In this document: in pieces, positions 17,133 to 24,966 of the stretch
Position numbering within the stretch: position 1 is the stretch's first letter
Layout: each line of letters begins with the position of its first letter
DNA from: Streptomyces shenzhenensis
GTDB lineage: Bacteria; Actinomycetota; Actinomycetes; Streptomycetales; Streptomycetaceae
Assembly: GCF_021462265.1 (NCBI RefSeq)
Contig: NZ_JAJONF010000038.1
Location: forward strand, 1-64,000
Direction: 5' to 3'
DNA length: 64,000 nucleotides
Translations under genes and position numbers: made by a program
The notes under the pieces: model-generated
Databases searched by the model: none
What the model saw: the letters and a program-made list of their open reading frames with translations, nothing else
Told to the model about the DNA's origin: nothing

Positions 17133-18062
17133 TCACGTCTCCGTGCGGTACATCAGGTCCGTCTCGTGGGTCGTGAAGCCCAGTCGTTCGTAGACCGCGA
17201 CCGCCGCCGTGTTGTCGGCGTCGACGTACAGCATCGCCGTCGGCAGGCCGCGGTCGGCCAGGTGGCGCAGGCCGATGGTGGTGAGGGACTTGCCGAGGCC
17301 GCCGCCCTGCGCGGCGGGGGAGACGCCGAGGACGTAGACCTCGCCGAGGCGTTCCGCGTCGTGGACCTTCGTCCAGTGGAAGCCGAGGAGTTCGCCGGCG
17401 CGTTCGGCGAGAAAGAAGCCGGCCGGGTCGAACCAGGGCTGGGCCTTGCGGTCGTCCAGGTCGCGCTGGGTGAGCGAGCCCTGTTCGGGGTGGTGGGCGA
17501 AGGCGGCGGCGTTGAGGGCGAGCCAGGCCGCGTCGTCCTGGCCGGGCACGAAGGCGCGGACGGTGACGCCGTCGGGCAGCTTCGGGTCCGGCAGGTCCAG
17601 GTCCGTCAACGGGCGTCGCATCTGGCGCAGTTCGCGGAACAGGGTGAGGCCGAGGACCTGCGCCAGGTGGCGGGCCGCCGAGTGGCCGCCGTGCGCCCAC
17701 ACCCGCAGCCGCTTGCCGGACGCGGCCAGCAGGGCGGAGCCGAGCGCGCGGCCGTGGCCGTGACCCCGGTGGTCCGGGTGGACGACCAGTTCCGCGGCCG
17801 GTGCCTCCACCGGGTCGGTGTCCTCCAGCTGGGCGTAGCCGACGAGTTCGCCGCCCGCGGAGAGGAGCAGATGGGAGACGCCCTCCCGGGCACCGCCGCC
17901 GAGCTGGAGGCGGCCCTGCTCGGACACCGGTTGCTGGCCGTCGGTCCGCGCGGCCTCCGCCAGCAGCTCCCGTACGGCCCCGGCCTGATCCGGGGTGAGC
18001 GCGGAGTAGGTGTCGATGGAGCGGGAGCCCATGGGCGGCCGTGCGGTGTCGTCGCTGGTCAT
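17133..18062 (-). CDS. mshD: Mycothiol synthase
   Basis: MshD acetylates Cys-GlcN-inositol with acetyl-CoA, the last step of mycothiol synthesis. The 309-residue product carries two tandem GNAT domains: residues about 10-150 (HPDHRGHGHGRALGSALL) and about 160-309 (VSPAAQGGGLGKSLTTIGLRHLADRG, YVDADNTAAVAVYERLGF). The start is ATG 18062 (MTSDDTARPPM), with no clear ribosome site, so it may be leaderless. Actinobacterial specificity of mycothiol fits the Streptomyces assignment. Confidence 0.95.
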   Translation of the reverse strand: MTSDDTARPPMGSRSIDTYSALTPDQAGAVRELLAEAARTDGQQPVSEQGRLQLGGGAREGVSHLLLSAGGELVGYAQLEDTDPVEAPAAELVVHPDHRGHGHGRALGSALLAASGKRLRVWAHGGHSAARHLAQVLGLTLFRELRQMRRPLTDLDLPDPKLPDGVTVRAFVPGQDDAAWLALNAAAFAHHPEQGSLTQRDLDDRKAQPWFDPAGFFLAERAGELLGFHWTKVHDAERLGEVYVLGVSPAAQGGGLGKSLTTIGLRHLADRGLPTAMLYVDADNTAAVAVYERLGFTTHETDLMYRTET

Positions 18063-18230
18063 GCGTACGAGGGTACGGGGCCGGATCGGCAATGTGGGGA
18101 CACCGGGAAAGGTAAAGGGCAGGGCAACCGGCAACCAAGATGTAACCAGGAACCCCCTGTTGCGCTACGCGCGTTGACCCTAGGCTGCGCCGGACCGGGG
18201 CACTTCTCAGCAGACCCACAGGGGGGTTTC

Positions 18231-20018
18231 GTGCAAGCCAAGTCCAGACCGTCCAGACGGCGTTCGTACGCGCTGCTCGCGTCGGCCGCAGGGCTCGCCA
18301 CCGTCGCGGCCCTGGCGGGCGCGCTGCCCGCCGACGCGCACTCCGGCAAGGGCCGCGGACCCAGCCGTTACCAGGACGTCCAGCTGCTCTCCTTCAACGA
18401 TCTGCACGGCAACCTGGAGCCGCCGTCCGGTTCCTCCGGGCGGGTCACCGAGACCCAGGCCGACGGGACGACGAAGAACATCGACGCCGGTGGTGTCGAG
18501 TACCTCGCGACCCATCTCCGTCAGGCCCGCAAGGGGCACCGGTACTCCGTCACCGCCGCCGGCGGCGACATGGTCGGCGCCTCCCCGCTGGTCTCCGGGC
18601 TCTTCCACGACGAGCCGACCATCGAGGCGCTCAACAAGCTCGACCTGGACGTGACGACGGTCGGCAACCACGAGTTCGACGAGGGCGCCGGGGAACTGGC
18701 CCGCCTCCAGAACGGCGGCTGCCACCCGGCCGACGGCTGCTACACCGACAAGAAGTTCAAGGGCGCCGACTTCCCCTACCTGGCGGCCAACGTCCTCGAC
18801 GAGAAGACGGACAAGCCGATCCTCAAGCCCTACTGGGTGTGGAAGAAGAAGGACGTCAGGATCGGCTTCATCGGCGTCACCCTGGAGGGCACGCCCGGCA
18901 TCGTCTCTGCCGACGGCGTCAAGGGCCTGGCCTTCAAGGACGAGGTCGAGACCATCAACAAGTACGCCAAGGTGCTCCAGCGCCAGGGCGTCCAGTCGAT
19001 CGTGGCGCTGGTCCACGAAGGCGGTTTCCCGAGCTCGTCGTCGTACAACTACGACTGCGACTCGCCGGGCGCCGGGGACGGCATCTCCGGCCCGATCGTG
19101 GACATCGCGAAGCACGTCACCCCGGCCGTGGACGCGCTGGTCACCGGTCACACCCACACCGCGTACGTGTGCACGGTCGACGACCCGGCCGGCAACCCCC
19201 GCATGGTCACCTCGGCCGCCTCCTTCGGCCGCCTCTACACCGACACCACCCTCACGTACGACCGCTACACCGGCGACATCGCGCGTACGGCCGTGAAGTC
19301 GGCGAACCACGTGGTCACCCGGGACGTCCCCAAGGCGTCCGACATGACCGGGCTGATCAGCCGGTGGAACACCCTCGCCGCCCCGATCGGCAACCGCGCC
19401 ATCGGCTACGTCTCCGCCGACGTCAACAACACCGGCACCGAGTCCGCGATGGGCGACCTGATCGCCGACGCGCAGTTCGCGTACGGCAGGGAGCTGGACC
19501 CGGAGATCGACCTGGCGCTGATGAACCCGGGCGGGGTGCGGGCCGGGCTGACGTACGCGGCCAAGGGGAGCGAGGGCGACGGCGTCGTCACGTACGCCGA
19601 GGGCTTCACCGTGCAGCCGTTCGCCAACACCGTGAACCTCCAGGACTTCACCGGCGCGCAGCTCATCCAGGTGCTCAAGGAACAGGTGAGCGGCGCGAAC
19701 GCGGCCGCGCCGAAGATCCTCCAGCCGTCCAAGGGGCTCACCTACACCCTGGACCTGACGAAGACCGGCGCGGACCGGGTCGTCACCGACTCCGTGAAGC
19801 TGAACGGCACGGCCGTCGACCCGGCCGCCACCTACCGCGTCGCCACCAACTCCTTCCTCGCGGGCGGCGGCGACGGCTTCACCACCCTCGGCCAGGGCAC
19901 CGGTGACCTCGTCGGCACCGACGACCTTTCGGCCCTCGCCCAGTACCTGACGGCCAACTCCTCGGCGACCGCCCCGCTCGCCCCGCCGGCCACGAACCGG
20001 ATCACGATCGTCCAGTAG
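18231..20018 (+). CDS. Secreted 5'-nucleotidase / metallophosphoesterase
   Basis: The 595-residue product has a signal peptide (RRSYALLASAAGLATVAALAGALPADAHS) and two domains of the UshA type. The N-terminal calcineurin-like metallophosphatase shows FNDLHG, GGDMVG, GNHEFDEG and GHTHT, the two-metal ligands. The C-terminal substrate domain shows MNPGGVRAGL and GGGDGFTTL. It should release phosphate from extracellular nucleotides. The GTG start (VQAKSRPSRRRSYALL) is chosen because the frame upstream runs antisense to mshD. Its position in a phosphate-related neighbourhood suggests control by phosphate limitation. A strong terminator follows. Confidence 0.95.
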   Translation: MQAKSRPSRRRSYALLASAAGLATVAALAGALPADAHSGKGRGPSRYQDVQLLSFNDLHGNLEPPSGSSGRVTETQADGTTKNIDAGGVEYLATHLRQARKGHRYSVTAAGGDMVGASPLVSGLFHDEPTIEALNKLDLDVTTVGNHEFDEGAGELARLQNGGCHPADGCYTDKKFKGADFPYLAANVLDEKTDKPILKPYWVWKKKDVRIGFIGVTLEGTPGIVSADGVKGLAFKDEVETINKYAKVLQRQGVQSIVALVHEGGFPSSSSYNYDCDSPGAGDGISGPIVDIAKHVTPAVDALVTGHTHTAYVCTVDDPAGNPRMVTSAASFGRLYTDTTLTYDRYTGDIARTAVKSANHVVTRDVPKASDMTGLISRWNTLAAPIGNRAIGYVSADVNNTGTESAMGDLIADAQFAYGRELDPEIDLALMNPGGVRAGLTYAAKGSEGDGVVTYAEGFTVQPFANTVNLQDFTGAQLIQVLKEQVSGANAAAPKILQPSKGLTYTLDLTKTGADRVVTDSVKLNGTAVDPAATYRVATNSFLAGGGDGFTTLGQGTGDLVGTDDLSALAQYLTANSSATAPLAPPATNRITIVQ

Positions 20019-20040
20019 TCACCCGTCTCAGCCCCACCCG

Positions 20041-20076
20041 AGGGCCCGGTACGCACCCGCGCGTACCGGGCCCTTT
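20041..20076 (+). terminator. Rho-independent-like terminator of the nucleotidase gene
   Basis: Perfect 14-bp stem AGGGCCCGGTACGC / GCGTACCGGGCCCT with loop ACCCGC, followed by TTTCC, 23 nt after the stop codon. Confidence 0.85.
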
Positions 20077-20268
20077 CCGCTGTCTCCGCTGGATCTGCCG
20101 AATAAAACCTGTGTGAAGCGGTGTTCGGTTCCCCATTGCTTCTGAAAATTCATCTCAGTTGCAATTCATCGAGGTCTCACCGAAAACGGCTTTCTCCGGC
20201 TCTCGGGTCACGTAATGTTTTCCATGTCGAAAGCGAACGGCGCGGACGGCAGAACGAAGGAGAAGGAC

Positions 20269-20385
20269 ATGAGCTTCCACAAGATCGTCCCGGTGAAGAA
20301 GGCCGAGCAGCCCGCCCCGAAGCCGGCTGCGAAGAAGAAGGACTGCAAGAAGTCCCAGCCCAAGCGCCCTGTGGGTCACCGGTAA
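20269..20385 (+). CDS. Basic Lys/Pro-rich peptide 1 (38 aa)
   Basis: This 38-residue peptide begins MSFHKIVPVKKAEQPAPKP and ends KKSQPKRPVGHR. GAAGGAGAAGG precedes the ATG. It is strongly cationic (about a dozen Lys/Arg), rich in Pro and Ala, and has one Cys. Two paralogues of exactly the same length follow. N-terminal SFHxIVPVKK and C-terminal RPVG are the conserved blocks. The upstream 150 bp are markedly AT-rich for this genome. An ABC exporter lies downstream. It could be an exported peptide, an antimicrobial or signal precursor, or a nucleic-acid-binding peptide; I do not recognise a family. Confidence 0.75.
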   Translation: MSFHKIVPVKKAEQPAPKPAAKKKDCKKSQPKRPVGHR

Positions 20386-20412
20386 GTCGCCGGCGCCAAG
20401 GAGGGAATCACC

Positions 20413-20529
20413 ACGAGCTTTCACGAGATCGTCCCCGTCAAGAAGCACCGCGAGCCCGCTCCGGCGCCGAAGAAGCCCGCGCCGAAGAGGTCGGAGTCGA
20501 AGCGCCGCCCGGTCGGCGGCGAGCGCTGA
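20413..20529 (+). CDS. Basic Lys/Pro-rich peptide 2, ACG in place of the start codon
   Basis: The frame aligns end to end with its neighbours: (T)SFHEIVPVKKHREPAPAP ... RRPVGGER, 38 codons. The codon at the ATG position is ACG (20413-20415). A near-ideal ribosome site AAGGAGGG sits 7 nt before it, better than that of either sister gene. No in-frame ATG, GTG or TTG lies nearby. Either ACG is used as a weak start or the gene was recently silenced; an ATC at 20407 is a further rare alternative. It follows peptide 1 by 27 nt. Confidence 0.55.
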   Translation, partial: TSFHEIVPVKKHREPAPAPKKPAPKRSESKRRPVGGER

Positions 20530-20636
20530 CAAAGAATTCACAGAAGTAATTCAAATTAATTCACAGGTCACTGTGGCGGTTCAGTAGAAAAACCGTTGCA
20601 GAACCACGACACGTCACCGCGGAGAGGAACAGCATC

Positions 20637-20753
20637 ATGAGCTTCCACAAGATCGTCCCCGTCAAGAAGCACCGCGCGCCGGCCCCGGCCCCGAAGAAGC
20701 CCGCGCCGAAGAAGCCGGAGCCGGGGCGCCGCCCGGTCGGCGACCAGCGCTGA
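20637..20753 (+). CDS. Basic Lys/Pro-rich peptide 3 (38 aa)
   Basis: The peptide starts MSFHKIVPVKKHRAPAPAP and ends PGRRPVGDQR. GGAGAGGA precedes the ATG. It is closest to peptide 2 in the middle (PAPAPKKPAPK). The 107 bp before it are AT-rich and contain two copies of AATTCACAG (20535-20543, 20558-20566), possibly a separate promoter or operator. The downstream ABC exporter begins 136 nt later. Function unknown. Confidence 0.75.
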   Translation: MSFHKIVPVKKHRAPAPAPKKPAPKKPEPGRRPVGDQR

Positions 20754-20889
20754 GGCACGCCGCGAGGCGGGGTCACCGGTGTCGCGTGGTCGCACCGGTG
20801 GCCCCGCCTCGGCCATGTCCGCCCCCTTGTCCCCCCTGCCCCCCTTGCCCCCCCTGCCCCCTCGACACCCCTGAAGGGAGTTACCGACC

Positions 20890-22599
20890 ATGAGAGAAGC
20901 CCGGGCGGCCTTCCGCCGCTTCTGGCCGCTGACCCGCGGCGACCGAAGGTGGCTGTGGCTGATCATCGCGTGTGTCGTGGTGTCCGCGCTCGCCGAGACC
21001 GCCGCGATCCTGCTCTTCGCCGACCTGACCGACCACGCCCTCAAGGCCGGTTCGCTCGCCGCCTTCTGGGGCCCGGCCGGCGCCTGGCTGGGCGTCGCCG
21101 CGCTCGGCGCGCTCGTCGGCTACCTCGGCAACTCACTGGCCACCTGGACCGCCGAGAGATTCGTCCTGCGCCTGCGCGCCAAGGTCTTCCGGCACGTCCA
21201 GGGCTTGCCCCCGCACTTCTTCCAGCGGCACCGCCAGGGCGACCTGGTGGAACGCCTCACCGGTGACGTCGAGGCCATCGAGCAGATGGTGGTGTCCGGT
21301 GTCGTCGGCACCGTCGCCGCCGCCTTCTCCGCCGTCTTCTACGCGGCCGCCGCCTGCTGGCTGCGCTGGGACCTGGCGCTGGCCACCTTCGTCCTCGCGC
21401 CCCTGTTCCTGTTCGCCGCCCGCCGCTTCTCCGGCCGGATCAGGACCGCCTCCCAGGACGAGCGGGTCGCCGACGGCGCGATCACCTCCGTGGTGGCGGA
21501 GTCGATCGGCAACGTCGTCCTCACCCAGGCGTACAACCGCCGCCGGGACGAGGAGAGGCGCCTCGACGCCGAGGCCCGCGCCTGGATGCGGGCGAGCGTG
21601 CGCGGGGCCCGGCTCAGCGAGATGTACGCGCAGTTCGTCGAGGTCGTGGAGACCGTGTGCGTCCTGTCCGTCATCGGCCTGGGCGTCTGGGAGATCTCCG
21701 CCGGCCGCATGACCCTTGGCCAACTCCTCGCCTTCGCGGCCTTCCTCGGCTACCTCTACCCGCCGATCCGCAACCTCGGCCAGCTCGGCCTCACCCTCAC
21801 CGCGGCCACCGCGGGCGCGGAGCGCATCGGCGAGATCCTGGACGCCGAGCCCGCCGTCACCGACCCCGACCGGCCCGTCGGCCCCTGGCCGGTGCGCGGC
21901 TGGGTCAGCTTCCACCACGTCTCCTTCCGCTACCCGGGGTCCCGCCGCGCCTCCCTGCGCGACGTCGACTTCGCGGCGGGCCCCGGCGAACTGGTCCTGG
22001 TCACCGGCCGGAGCGGCGCCGGCAAGTCCACCCTCTCCAAGCTCCTCACCCGCTTCTACGACCCCTCGGCCGGCGTGATCTGCCTCGACGGCGTCCCGCT
22101 CGGCGACGTACCCCTGGAGTTCCTCCGCGAGAACGTCGCCCTGCTCCCGCAGCAGACGCTGATCCTCAACGGCACGGTCCGCGAGAACATCGGCTGCGGC
22201 CGCCCCGGCGCGACGGACGACGAGATCGAGCAGGCCGCCCTCTCCGGCGGCCAGCTCCAGCGGATCGCCATCGCCCGCGCGATGCTCCGCGCCGCCCCGG
22301 TCCTCGTCCTCGACGAGCCGACGGCAGGCCTGGACGCGATCGCCGCCCGCCAGGTCGTCGCCCCCCTGCGCAAGCTCATGGCGGGCCGGACCACCATCAT
22401 GATCACGCACGACCTCACCCTCGCCCCCGACGCCGACCGCGTCCTGGTCGTCGACCGCGGCCGCCTGGTGGAGGCCGGCACCCACGCCGAACTCCTGGCC
22501 CGCGACGGCGCCTACGCCGCCCTGGCCCACCCGCTCCCGGAGGCCGTCACGGCGGAACCGGCACCGGCCCCCGACGAGACGATGATCCTCAGGTGGTAG
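20890..22599 (+). CDS. ABC transporter, fused permease-ATPase, with shortened nucleotide-binding domain
   Basis: The 569-residue protein has six membrane segments (about 25-310), then an ATPase with Walker A GRSGAGKST, Q-loop LLPQQTL, signature LSGGQLQRIAIARAML, Walker B VLVLDEP and H-switch ITHDL. Between DDEIEQAA and LSGGQ the usual 25-30 residues (the A-loop-AHxFI-LPxGYDTxxGERG stretch) are absent, without frame loss. ATG follows GAAGGGAG. It comes right after the three small basic peptides in the same direction, so peptide export is the natural hypothesis. No peptidase C39 domain is present at the N-terminus. It converges with the PH-like gene. Confidence 0.88.
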   Translation: MREARAAFRRFWPLTRGDRRWLWLIIACVVVSALAETAAILLFADLTDHALKAGSLAAFWGPAGAWLGVAALGALVGYLGNSLATWTAERFVLRLRAKVFRHVQGLPPHFFQRHRQGDLVERLTGDVEAIEQMVVSGVVGTVAAAFSAVFYAAAACWLRWDLALATFVLAPLFLFAARRFSGRIRTASQDERVADGAITSVVAESIGNVVLTQAYNRRRDEERRLDAEARAWMRASVRGARLSEMYAQFVEVVETVCVLSVIGLGVWEISAGRMTLGQLLAFAAFLGYLYPPIRNLGQLGLTLTAATAGAERIGEILDAEPAVTDPDRPVGPWPVRGWVSFHHVSFRYPGSRRASLRDVDFAAGPGELVLVTGRSGAGKSTLSKLLTRFYDPSAGVICLDGVPLGDVPLEFLRENVALLPQQTLILNGTVRENIGCGRPGATDDEIEQAALSGGQLQRIAIARAMLRAAPVLVLDEPTAGLDAIAARQVVAPLRKLMAGRTTIMITHDLTLAPDADRVLVVDRGRLVEAGTHAELLARDGAYAALAHPLPEAVTAEPAPAPDETMILRW

Positions 22600-22618
22600 G
22601 GGCCGTCCGCACCGCGGA

Positions 22619-23347
22619 CTACGGCTGCGGGGCCAGGGAGCGGGGCGGGTGGGCGTCCCAGTACCACTGGAGTACGGCGCCCAGGACGACGCCGCAGGCC
22701 AGCGGCACGCCTCCGATCAGCAGGAGGGGGTGGTCCGCCCGCCCCGTCATCACCAGCGTCAGGGAGACCACGGTCATCACCGCGATCATCACGGCGCCGC
22801 CGTACGCTCCCCATGTCCACGCCTTGCGTCGCGCGGCCCCGCGCAGGATCCGCTCCTCGACGTCCGGGCGCCGCTCCCAGGTGAGGCTGCGGTGCGGGGC
22901 GGCGGCCAGGCACAGCTCCGTGACCTCGGCGTACGGGTCCTCCAGTTGCCAGTCGTCGAGGTGCGGGAGCAGGAAGCGGCGGCCCTGGTGGTCGTACAGA
23001 TAGGTGAGCCACTGGGGCACCCCCTGCCCGGAACCGCGCGGGGCCTGCTCGACCCGGATGTCGTACACCTCGGACCAGGCCCAGGTGCGGGCCCGCAGTG
23101 GCCCCTGCGCGGTGATCCCGGCGGAGGTGACCCGGGTGCGGGCCCGGTACTGCTCCAGCAGTATCCGCACCAGCGTCACGGCCATCAGCAGCCCGACGAA
23201 CGGCGGCGCCCACCGGAAGTCGCCCTCGTCGTGGTCGGTCGTGAGGTGGACGAGGGCGTTCACGAACACCACCCCCAGCAGCGCGAGATGAGGCCACGGC
23301 CGCTTCCGCCGCTTCCGGTACTCCCTTTCGACGCCGCCTTCGTCCAC
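22619..23347 (-). CDS. Membrane protein with PH-like domain
   Basis: This 242-residue protein starts at GTG (DEGGVEREYRKRRKRPW). Two N-terminal membrane helices (LALLGVVFVNALVHL and APPFVGLLMAVTLVRI) precede a cytoplasmic segment of about 120 residues (RTRVTSAGITAQGPLRARTWAWSEVYDIRVE ... LPHLDDWQLEDPYAEV) resembling bacterial PH domains. Two further helices close the protein. Bacterial PH membrane proteins are common in actinobacteria and of unknown role. GGGGAGGGG precedes the start. It is not obviously linked to its neighbours. Confidence 0.75.
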   Translation of the reverse strand: MDEGGVEREYRKRRKRPWPHLALLGVVFVNALVHLTTDHDEGDFRWAPPFVGLLMAVTLVRILLEQYRARTRVTSAGITAQGPLRARTWAWSEVYDIRVEQAPRGSGQGVPQWLTYLYDHQGRRFLLPHLDDWQLEDPYAEVTELCLAAAPHRSLTWERRPDVEERILRGAARRKAWTWGAYGGAVMIAVMTVVSLTLVMTGRADHPLLLIGGVPLACGVVLGAVLQWYWDAHPPRSLAPQP

Positions 23348-23429
23348 GTCCCGAGCCCCTCCCCAGGCGCACCGAACGGGTGCGCGACTGAGGAGAGGAT
23401 ATGACCGCCCGTTGCGCGCCTCCGAACTG

Positions 23430-23945
23430 TCATCCGGGGGAAGGCGGCACCACCAGGACCGTCACGAACGGCTGGCCGGCCGGCGGGGGGAGGGCCTTCC
23501 TGTCGGCTCCGGGATACGGGGCCGGCTGGTATTCCGGGCCGGAGACGATCTCGCCCTGGCCGGTCAGTCGCACGAGCACGGTCGCGTCGTCCAGCACTTC
23601 GTAGCCGCGGGCGCCGGGGAGCGAGCCGTCCGCCGGACCCTCCACCCCGACGTCTGTGACGAACGTCGTGCCCTTGGCCACCTCGCTGGGCAGCGTCACC
23701 CGCGCCCCCGACGAGTCGGGGCCGACGGGGCAGCGCACGGTGTAGGGGAAGGGCTTGGTGCTCGGCGGAACCGGCGTCTTGCCCTCGCCGCCTGCCCACT
23801 GCGTCCAGTCACCGCCCGCGGACTCGGCCGGGGACTCGCCGGACTTCGCCGGAGACTCGCCGGACTCGGCCGGGGAGGTGCTCGGGGCGGACGGAGACGG
23901 AGCGTAGCCTCCGGCCCACCGTGTCCAGTCGCCTGAGGAAGTCAT
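23430..23945 (-). CDS. Uncharacterised protein with GDWTxWAGG repeats
   Basis: This 171-residue protein is coupled to the gene before it by ATGA. The N-terminus holds two copies of GDWT(R/Q)WAGG, separated by a Ser/Pro/Glu linker with SGESPAKSGESPAESAG repeats. The remaining 110 residues look like a compact beta-rich domain (PFPYTVRCPVGPDSSGARVTLP ... VTVLVVPPSPG). No signal peptide or membrane segment is visible, so it is probably cytoplasmic. I do not recognise the family. Confidence 0.7.
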   Translation of the reverse strand: MTSSGDWTRWAGGYAPSPSAPSTSPAESGESPAKSGESPAESAGGDWTQWAGGEGKTPVPPSTKPFPYTVRCPVGPDSSGARVTLPSEVAKGTTFVTDVGVEGPADGSLPGARGYEVLDDATVLVRLTGQGEIVSGPEYQPAPYPGADRKALPPPAGQPFVTVLVVPPSPG

Positions 23946-24781
23946 GGGTTCCTGCCTTCCAGTTTCGCCACTCGCTCGCTGAGCGCCTTTATCTCGTCGA
24001 GCGGATCGGTCCGCGCGTCTGCGCTCCGGGTGGCCTTCCCGTTCGTCCGCGGATCCGGCTGCAGACCCGTCTTCTGGTACTTCTGCTGGTACTGCTGCCA
24101 GTTTCCGGCGGTCTGGCCGTCGGTTCCGGCACCGCCCTGGGCGTACTGGGCGGCTTTGACGAATTCTTCGGCATCGGGGCCGGTGTACCCCCGGTTCATT
24201 CCACCGCCCGCGCCGCCGCCACCACCGGAGTCGTTCTCCCACTCGATGTCCAGGCGGAACTTGGTCGTCGCACCGCCACCGCCGCCGCCCCCCGCGCCGC
24301 CCCCGGCCCCCACCTCGGACATGCCGACTTCGACCCCGATCCCGGCCGCACCCCTGTCGATGCCGGTGGAGCCGGGCCAGGTGCTCTCGTCGGCCTCGCG
24401 ACTCCCGCCGTCCGCGATCACCACCGCCATCAGCCGCACCGGTGCCTTGACCGTGCTGCCGTCGGCGGCCACCGCCGTGAACCGGGCAGCCGTGGGAGCG
24501 CGGGTGGTGCCACGCACCTCCACGGTCGCGATCTGGCGGTCGGACGGGGCGAGCGGCCTGCTCGGCCGGGGCCGGACGACGCAGACGTGCGGCTCGCCCC
24601 CGCCCTCTACGGCGGCGCCCTCGGCGGCGACCATGCTCGCCCCCTCGGGCAGGGTGATCAGCGCCTGCCACGACGTCAGCTCGGCCCCGCCTTTGTTGAG
24701 CAGGCCCAACTCCATGGTGTAGCCGGTCGGTTCGGCGCGGGTGCGGCGCAGTGCCGCCGAGGCCGTGGTGGTGCCATTCAT
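23942..24781 (-). CDS. Uncharacterised glycine-rich protein with CBM2-like N-terminus
   Basis: This 279-residue protein starts MNGTTTASAALRRTRAEP with AAGGAGA upstream. Residues 20-110 (YTMELGLLNKGGAELTSWQALITLPEG ... RPLAPSDRQIATVEV) have the strand pattern of CBM2-type immunoglobulin-like folds, though no signal peptide is present. A Gly-run (GAGGGAGGGGGGG) near residue 165 precedes a second domain, and the last 25 residues (LDEIKALSERVAKLEG) look coiled-coil. It forms a two-gene unit with the GDWTxWAGG protein. Function unknown; CBM similarity is only by eye. Confidence 0.7.
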   Translation of the reverse strand: MNGTTTASAALRRTRAEPTGYTMELGLLNKGGAELTSWQALITLPEGASMVAAEGAAVEGGGEPHVCVVRPRPSRPLAPSDRQIATVEVRGTTRAPTAARFTAVAADGSTVKAPVRLMAVVIADGGSREADESTWPGSTGIDRGAAGIGVEVGMSEVGAGGGAGGGGGGGATTKFRLDIEWENDSGGGGGAGGGMNRGYTGPDAEEFVKAAQYAQGGAGTDGQTAGNWQQYQQKYQKTGLQPDPRTNGKATRSADARTDPLDEIKALSERVAKLEGRNP

Positions 24782-24966
24782 CAGGTCTCCTTCCTCTTCG
24801 CGTTCGCGCGGAAGACGTGGCAGAACCATGGAAGGACCGAATGAACCGACGGCGTAGGTCAGTGGCCGTGCAATCGCATGGCTGGGGCGTCTGGGACAGC
24901 GCGCCCGCTCATCGGACGAGAGTTACATTTTGCGCCATTTGTTACCTTATTGTTAGCGTAGTCCTT

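Noticed and set aside
15274..18219. A 981-codon minus-strand open frame covering several genes
   Set aside because: It is antisense to the ABC membrane protein and overlaps mshD in another frame; composition (Arg/Gly/Pro-rich) is that of a shadow of high-GC coding DNA, and no motif is visible.
17166..18230. Upstream extension of the 5'-nucleotidase frame
   Set aside because: It is antisense to mshD; the GTG at 18231 leads directly into a signal peptide.
20531..20590. ATTCA/GTTCA repeats as PHO boxes before peptide 3
   Set aside because: Spacing is 13, 10 and 20 bp instead of regular 11-bp units.
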